From Spirosoma fluviale (GTDB lineage Bacteria > Bacteroidota > Bacteroidia > Cytophagales > Spirosomataceae): a stretch of DNA of 19,034 bases. The stretch is taken from NCBI GenBank assembly GCA_945860325.1, contig CAMARL010000014.1, positions 1 through 19,034 on the forward strand. The letters run 5' to 3'. Position numbers and translations under genes: made by a program. Every line of letters starts with the position of its first letter. Positions within the stretch are counted from its first letter, which is position 1. Below the pieces are notes generated by a model. The model did no database searches. It was not told the DNA's origin and was given only the letters and a program-made list of their open reading frames with translations. Shown piece by piece: positions 15,364 through 19,034 of the stretch.

Positions 15364-16695
15364 ATGGGCGACAATTTAATTATTGGCCTTGACATTGGAA
15401 GTTCTCATGTTAGGGCCGTTGCAGGAAGGCAAAATAATGGTCAATTAGAAATCATTGCCACAGGAAAATCAAATACTTCGGGCTACTTGCTACATGGAAA
15501 TATTGTCAACATAAATAAAACTTCCCAAGCGATTTCAGATGTAATCAGTCAAATTGAAACGGTCATTTCAGGGAAAAATAAGGACTATTACTTTTCATCA
15601 AATCTGTCTGGAAATCACATCAATGTGTTTTTACACACATCGACTAAACTAAGGAAGAATTCGAACGAAGCTGTTTCTGAAAAAGAAATACTAGAATTAA
15701 ATGAAGAGGCCAAAAAAGCCATCGCAGAAAAAAACCCTTGTGTACTTCATCGTTTGCCCATCGGATTTAGAGTGGGTTCCTTACCAGAAACGATGGAACC
15801 CGTGGGCCAAATTGGCGACCGAATCGAAGGAGATTTCATGGTAGTTACAGCAAGTTTGGACAAATTCGAGTTATTAAAAAAAGCATTAAGAGCCGCTGAG
15901 TCAGAACATATCAAAGGGGGTAATTTATATTTTAGCCCATTAGCCACTTCAAGTACCATATTAAGTTCTGAGGAAAAGCAAGAAGGGGTAGTTTTAGTTG
16001 ACATAGGAAGTGGCACAACCGAAATAAGCATTTACCTCAAAAAGAGACTTAGCCACGCGATCGTTTTGAATTGGGGGGGTGATCGCATTACAGAAGATAT
16101 CCAAATTGGCCTAGATATAAGTCCTGAACATGCCGAAGCATTAAAAATCAGGTTTGGTTCAGCCTTACACAAGGAAATTGACATCAACGAAATCGTCATG
16201 ATTCCTGGCATTGCTGGCAGAAAACCAAGTCCCGTTTCCGTTAAAAATTTAGCCATTATCATCGAAGAGCGGATTAAAGAATTGGCAGCCATCGTGCTTT
16301 CGGAAATTTCTAAGGTGACCAATCCGGCCAACTTAAGAGGCGGAATTGTCTTGGTAGGTGGTGGGGCACAAATGCCAGATATCGATGAATTATTTCAAAG
16401 AGCAATCGACATTGACACTCGAATAGGCCTTCCAAAAGCAGATTCAAGCAATGTAAATATTTCTGATGAGATTAAGGATCCATCCTTTGCAACAGCCATA
16501 GGTTTAGTGCAAGTATACTTTGACCAACTGAATGATGTAGAAGAAGGAGAAGTCCCTAACACACAAGAAGATCAAGTTTCGGGTACGGTAAAAAATGGGG
16601 GCGGCTCAAAGCCTCCTGGAATTAAATCAATCTTTAACCGAATGGTGGATACACTCATGGGAGGAAGCGAAGATGCCGGAGAGTATGATGCTTAA
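15364..16695 (+). CDS. ftsA: Cell division protein FtsA
   Basis: 443 residues of the actin fold. FtsA tethers FtsZ to the membrane and polymerises with ATP. Visible: phosphate-1 IGLDIGSSHVRAV (7-19), phosphate-2 VLVDIGSGTTEISIY (210-224), the adenosine motif GGIVLVGGGAQMPDIDEL (326-343), and a C-terminal amphipathic helix PPGIKSIFNRMVDTLMG (417-433) after a flexible acidic and Gly-rich linker (about 392-416). That helix is the membrane-targeting sequence. A further ten acidic residues follow it. It starts 69 bp after ftsQ; TAAATTTT at 15340-15347 is a near-match to a -7 element but lacks a -33 partner. ftsZ, the usual next gene, is not present: the next gene is convergent. Confidence 0.96.
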   Translation: MGDNLIIGLDIGSSHVRAVAGRQNNGQLEIIATGKSNTSGYLLHGNIVNINKTSQAISDVISQIETVISGKNKDYYFSSNLSGNHINVFLHTSTKLRKNSNEAVSEKEILELNEEAKKAIAEKNPCVLHRLPIGFRVGSLPETMEPVGQIGDRIEGDFMVVTASLDKFELLKKALRAAESEHIKGGNLYFSPLATSSTILSSEEKQEGVVLVDIGSGTTEISIYLKKRLSHAIVLNWGGDRITEDIQIGLDISPEHAEALKIRFGSALHKEIDINEIVMIPGIAGRKPSPVSVKNLAIIIEERIKELAAIVLSEISKVTNPANLRGGIVLVGGGAQMPDIDELFQRAIDIDTRIGLPKADSSNVNISDEIKDPSFATAIGLVQVYFDQLNDVEEGEVPNTQEDQVSGTVKNGGGSKPPGIKSIFNRMVDTLMGGSEDAGEYDA

Positions 16696-17274
16696 TTAGC
16701 GATTGAAAAATTTTGCTTCAATCAGTTGGATTAAAATATGAATTACTTTAATATGAATTTCTTGAATGCGATCAGCAAAACCAAAATGATCTACTCGGAT
16801 TTCAATGGCGCCCATTCCAGCCAAGGCGCCTCCGTCTTTTCCCGTGAGTAAAACAACCTTCATGCCCTTTTCCTGTGCAGCTTTTACAGCTTCAATGATG
16901 TTAGCCGATTGGCCAGAAGTGGAAATGCCAACCAGCACATCTCCTTGATTTCCTAAACCCTCAATGAAACGAGAATAGATGTAATTATAGCCAAAATCGT
17001 TGCTAACGCAAGTAATGTGAGATGGATCAGAAATTGCCATAGCCGCTAAAGCAGGCCTATTTTCACGATATCGACCGGATAATTCCTCCGCAAAATGCAT
17101 CGCATCACAATGACTCCCCCCATTTCCACAAGAAAGAATTTTTTTCCCTTGTTGGAGTGCGTCCACCAAACAATCAGCCGCTTTTTCAATCGTATCCAAT
17201 TTACTTGGATCAGATAAAAATTGCGCTAAAACATCTTGTGATTCGCGAAGAGATTGTTGGATGATATCTTTCAA
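16696..17274 (-). CDS. gmhA: Sedoheptulose-7-phosphate isomerase GmhA
   Basis: 192 residues, the same length as E. coli GmhA and closely similar along its length. It converts D-sedoheptulose 7-phosphate to D-glycero-D-manno-heptose 7-phosphate, the first step to the ADP-heptose of the LPS core. The SIS domain shows SCGNGGSHCDAMHFAEELSGRYRENRP (48-74), GISTSGQSANIIEA (116-129) and FADRIQEIHIKVIHILIQLIE (166-186). E64 and H179 align with the catalytic E65 and H180 of E. coli. The start is a TTG at 17274-17272: a stop lies 36 nt upstream in frame and no ATG occurs near it, and the TTG restores the family length. The stop directly abuts the ftsA stop on the other strand. Confidence 0.95.
   Translation of the reverse strand: MKDIIQQSLRESQDVLAQFLSDPSKLDTIEKAADCLVDALQQGKKILSCGNGGSHCDAMHFAEELSGRYRENRPALAAMAISDPSHITCVSNDFGYNYIYSRFIEGLGNQGDVLVGISTSGQSANIIEAVKAAQEKGMKVVLLTGKDGGALAGMGAIEIRVDHFGFADRIQEIHIKVIHILIQLIEAKFFNR
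16701..16723. other. Inverted repeat at the ftsA/gmhA convergent junction
   Basis: GATTGAA (16701-16707) pairs with TTCAATC (16717-16723) around a 9-nt loop, inside the last gmhA codons and just after the ftsA stop. No long T-run follows on either side, so it is at best a weak two-way terminator. Confidence 0.3.
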
Positions 17275-17291
17275 AATATATTTATTTTCAA

Positions 17292-17299
17292 CAAATATA
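17292..17299 (-). promoter_or_regulatory. Possible -7 element for gmhA
   Basis: Read on the minus strand this is TATATTTG, an exact TAnnTTTG. It would put the transcript start only about 10-15 nt before the TTG codon. No TTTG lies 19-21 bp upstream, and the region is AT-rich, so it may be chance. Confidence 0.35.
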
Positions 17300-17307
17300 C
17301 AGATTAT

Positions 17308-17475
17308 TTAAAAATCGCCACCTGCGCCACCCCCACCAAAGTCTCCCCCACCAAATCCACCAAAATCAAAACCGCCTCCGCCAGATCCACCGGACCCGCC
17401 ACCATAATTTCCTCCCCCTAAAAATATAGGAGGGAAAAACATACCACCACCCCCATTTGAACCAGGTCCTGATCC
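17308..17475 (-). repeat. Low-complexity glycine-rich coding repeat
   Basis: This segment codes for the last 56 or so residues of the TPM protein, mostly GGG, GGF and GGD units. On the plus strand it appears as repeated CCACC/CCTCC/CCGCC triplets. It is coding low complexity rather than a mobile or regulatory repeat, but is prone to slippage and sequencing error. Confidence 0.75.
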
Positions 17476-18075
17476 CCCATTTCTATTTCGATTTCGATAG
17501 GCATTGATTAACGTCATAATTACAAAACCAACGATGATGATCGCAAACAAAGGAATTCCTTGGGGATCCTCAGATGCATCCGCTTTAAATTCACCACTGG
17601 CGCGCTGCATCATTTCAGTCGTTGCTAAATCTAAACCTCCATAAAAATCTCCCCGCTTTAAATATGGCTTGATTATCCGATTGATGATTCGTTTACAAAT
17701 GGCATCGGTCAACACATCCTCTATTCCACGACCTGTGACAATTCGAATCTTGCGGTCATCCATAGAAACTAAAATGACCACTCCATTATTTTTTCCTTTT
17801 TGGCCGATACCCCAACTTTTCCCTATTTCCATCGCGTAATCATAGGGGTCACGGCCTCCGGTTGTCGGTACCAATACTACTGCAAATTGAGTAGATGTGC
17901 TGTCGGCGTAACCCCGCAATTTTTGCTCGAGCAAATTACGCTCCTCAGGCTTTAATGCAGAAATAGCATCCAATACATAGCCATTAGGTTTCGCAGGTAT
18001 GTCTCCCTGACCAGCCGCCAATAAGGTATTTACCGTAAAGAGTAAGAAAAATAAGAATTTAAATTTTTTCATCAT
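17308..18075 (-). CDS. Secreted/membrane TPM-domain protein with glycine-rich tail (YgcG-like)
   Basis: 255 residues from the ATG at 18075-18073. An in-frame ATG at 18201 lies inside the upstream gene and would bury the signal peptide, so I reject it. Order: signal peptide (MMKKFKFLFFLLFTVNTLLA, 1-20), a TPM domain (about 30-160) with GYVLDAISALKPEERNLLEQKL, TQFAVVLVPTTGG, SWGIGQKGKNNGVVILVS and RIVTGRGIEDVLTD, a membrane helix (about 174-192), and a low-complexity Gly/Phe/Asp tail (200-255) ending GGGGAGGDF. TPM (TLP18.3/Psb32/MOLO-1) domains are tied to acid phosphatase activity in plants and to membrane-protein quality control or channel modulation elsewhere. The bacterial role is unclear. 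It starts 4 bp after the second TPM gene. Confidence 0.9.
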   Translation of the reverse strand: MMKKFKFLFFLLFTVNTLLAAGQGDIPAKPNGYVLDAISALKPEERNLLEQKLRGYADSTSTQFAVVLVPTTGGRDPYDYAMEIGKSWGIGQKGKNNGVVILVSMDDRKIRIVTGRGIEDVLTDAICKRIINRIIKPYLKRGDFYGGLDLATTEMMQRASGEFKADASEDPQGIPLFAIIIVGFVIMTLINAYRNRNRNGGSGPGSNGGGGMFFPPIFLGGGNYGGGSGGSGGGGFDFGGFGGGDFGGGGAGGDF

Positions 18076-18079
18076 TTGA

Positions 18080-18505
18080 TTAAGCTCCAAAAGATATTGC
18101 ATTTGACAGCTCATTCTGATCATCTTTTTGGTAAGGGAAAAACGTGGCCAGTACTTCGCCTGCCCGCATGATGCCGTGGGATAGGGCCAGTCCAAATTCA
18201 TTTTTTGCTAAGGTAGGGCGCATTTCATCTCGGATGGTTTCCCAAAATTCCATAGGGACTTTGGCGTCAATTCCTTTATCCCCTACGATTGAATATTTAC
18301 GATCTTTATGGGCCAAGTAAATGAGGACTCCATTTTGCAAATCAGTTTGATGCATACCTAATTCAAAAAAGAGCACCTTCGCTCTTTCGACCGGGTGCCC
18401 TTCGCAATGACTTTCTATATGCACGCGTAGCTCTCCGGAGGTCTTTAGTTCGGCCTCCTGAATGGCTTTCAGAATTTGTTTTTGTTGGTCCTCAGATAAA
18501 TGCAT
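18080..18505 (-). CDS. Small TPM-domain protein without signal peptide
   Basis: 141 residues, apparently cytoplasmic. It is a minimal TPM domain: SEDQQKQILKAIQEAELKTSGELRVHIESHC (4-34), ERAKVLFFELGMHQTDLQNGVLIYLAHKDRKYSIVGDKGID (40-80, the core with the NGVLIYLA strand), then FGLALSHGIMRAGEVLATFFPYQKDDQNELSNAISF. The FFPYQ-DD-NEL tail is one I associate with the Bacteroidota lemA-linked form. It begins 1 bp after lemA and ends 4 bp before the secreted TPM gene, so the three form one operon. A plausible view is that it works with the other two on the cytoplasmic side of the membrane, but no activity is established. Confidence 0.88.
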   Translation of the reverse strand: MHLSEDQQKQILKAIQEAELKTSGELRVHIESHCEGHPVERAKVLFFELGMHQTDLQNGVLIYLAHKDRKYSIVGDKGIDAKVPMEFWETIRDEMRPTLAKNEFGLALSHGIMRAGEVLATFFPYQKDDQNELSNAISFGA

Positions 18506-18506
18506 C

Positions 18507-19034
18507 CTACTTTTTCTCGTCGAAATTCACCTCGGGTGCCTTATCAGACCCAGCTTCCGCTTGGAAAAAACCCTTCTCTACGAATCCAGAAAAAGAAGCC
18601 ATTAAATTACCTGGAAAAGTAACAATCAATGAATTAAAATTCTTAACCGATTCGTTATAACGATCACGCTCCTCCTTAATTCTATTTTCCGTACCTTCTA
18701 ATTGAGATTGCAGTTCTGCAAAACTCTCCGTTGCCTTAAGCTGAGGATAATTTTCAGCTACCACCATTAATCGAGATAAAGCACCTCCCAAAGAAGATTG
18801 AGCCGCTTGATATTTTTGCAAGTTTTCAGGACTTAAATCCTTTGAATCTAACTTCATTTGTGTCGCACTTGCACGTGCTTGAATCACAGCTGTCAACGTA
18901 GACTTTTCGAAATTTGCTACACCTTGTACTGTTTTAACCAAGTTGGGGATTAAATCCGCACGTCTTTGGTAAGCACTTTGAACATTCGCCCATGAAGCTT
19001 TTACTTCCTGGTCACTGGTCGCCATTCCGTTTCT
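18507..19034 (-). CDS. lemA: LemA family protein, 5' end beyond the window
   Basis: 175 residues of LemA are present, and the frame is open to the right edge (RNG precedes the first Met in the window). The ATG at 19025 is probably not the true start: LemA proteins begin with a membrane or lipoprotein signal ahead of a YN-x-M-V-like segment, which here corresponds to RNGMATSDQEVKASW. Conserved blocks are ANVQSAYQRRADLIPNLVKTVQG, QAAQSSLGGALSRLMVVAENYPQLKA, and the C-terminal YNESVKNFNSLIVTFPGNLMASFSGF and FFQAEAGSDKAPEVNF. The fold is a long antiparallel helical bundle anchored at the membrane. Its function is not well defined. It is the first visible gene of the lemA-TPM-TPM operon. Confidence 0.93.
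   Translation of the reverse strand, partial: RNGMATSDQEVKASWANVQSAYQRRADLIPNLVKTVQGVANFEKSTLTAVIQARASATQMKLDSKDLSPENLQKYQAAQSSLGGALSRLMVVAENYPQLKATESFAELQSQLEGTENRIKEERDRYNESVKNFNSLIVTFPGNLMASFSGFVEKGFFQAEAGSDKAPEVNFDEKK

Noticed and set aside
15747..16331. Minus-strand open frames opposite ftsA
   Set aside because: Shadows of ftsA with Ser/Ile/Met-rich random composition and no homology I can recognise.
17410..17440. G/C-rich hairpin-like stretch (CCTCCCCC...GGAGGG) in the TPM gene
   Set aside because: It is coding sequence for FPPIFLGGGN. The pairing follows from Pro/Gly codons and has no terminator tail.
18076..18201. Upstream extension of the secreted TPM protein
   Set aside because: It lies in another frame inside the small TPM gene and would place 42 residues before a clear signal peptide.
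1..19034. A hidden defence, mobile or secondary-metabolite system
   Set aside because: Every stretch over 300 bp is covered by recognisable core genes, and I found no transposase, integrase, toxin-antitoxin pair, repeat array or foreign-looking block.

Overview
The window reads as chromosomal DNA of a member of the Bacteroidota, probably of the Cytophagales type. The lineage call is inference. It rests on the protein sequences (a bL32 starting MAHPKRK, a uL13 starting MDTLSYKT, a short divergent FtsQ), on promoters of the Bacteroidota form TTTG-N19/20-TAnnTTTG, on the near absence of Shine-Dalgarno sequences, and on the gene order plsX-fabH-efp-accB-accC. Nearly all of it is dense housekeeping sequence. 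I see no transposase, phage gene, CRISPR array, tRNA or rRNA.

Layout. (1) 1-1150, minus strand: a PAP2-family lipid phosphatase, translationally coupled (ATGA) to a GT39/ArnT-like membrane glycosyltransferase that runs off the left edge. (2) 1217-6558, plus strand: a consensus promoter, a DUF177/YceD-family gene and rpmF; then a hairpin and a second promoter-like site, followed by plsX, fabH, efp, accB and accC, closed by a hairpin terminator. This group joins fatty-acid and phospholipid initiation with two translation genes. (3) 6609-9420, plus strand: a consensus promoter, a structured 5' leader, rplM (GTG start) and rpsI, an intrinsic terminator-like hairpin, rpsB and tsf, and a very strong terminator. 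(4) 9525-16695, plus strand: murD-ftsW-murG-murC-ftsQ-ftsA, the distal part of a division/cell-wall (dcw) cluster. The genes overlap or nearly touch, except for a 69-bp gap before ftsA. Neither the upstream dcw genes (mraY, murE, ftsI) nor ftsZ is adjacent. (5) 16696-19034, minus strand: gmhA (TTG start, tail-to-tail with ftsA), then, reading leftwards from the right edge, lemA (5' end missing), a cytoplasmic TPM-domain protein and a secreted or membrane TPM-domain protein with a glycine-rich tail.

The genes supply envelope growth (phospholipid precursors, lipid II synthesis, SEDS glycosyltransferase, divisome anchor, LPS heptose) and the translation machinery. I found no convincing undescribed system. 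The points most worth a second look are the rplM leader RNA, the hairpin between rpsI and rpsB, the split dcw cluster, the lemA-TPM-TPM cassette and the GT39-PAP2 pair.
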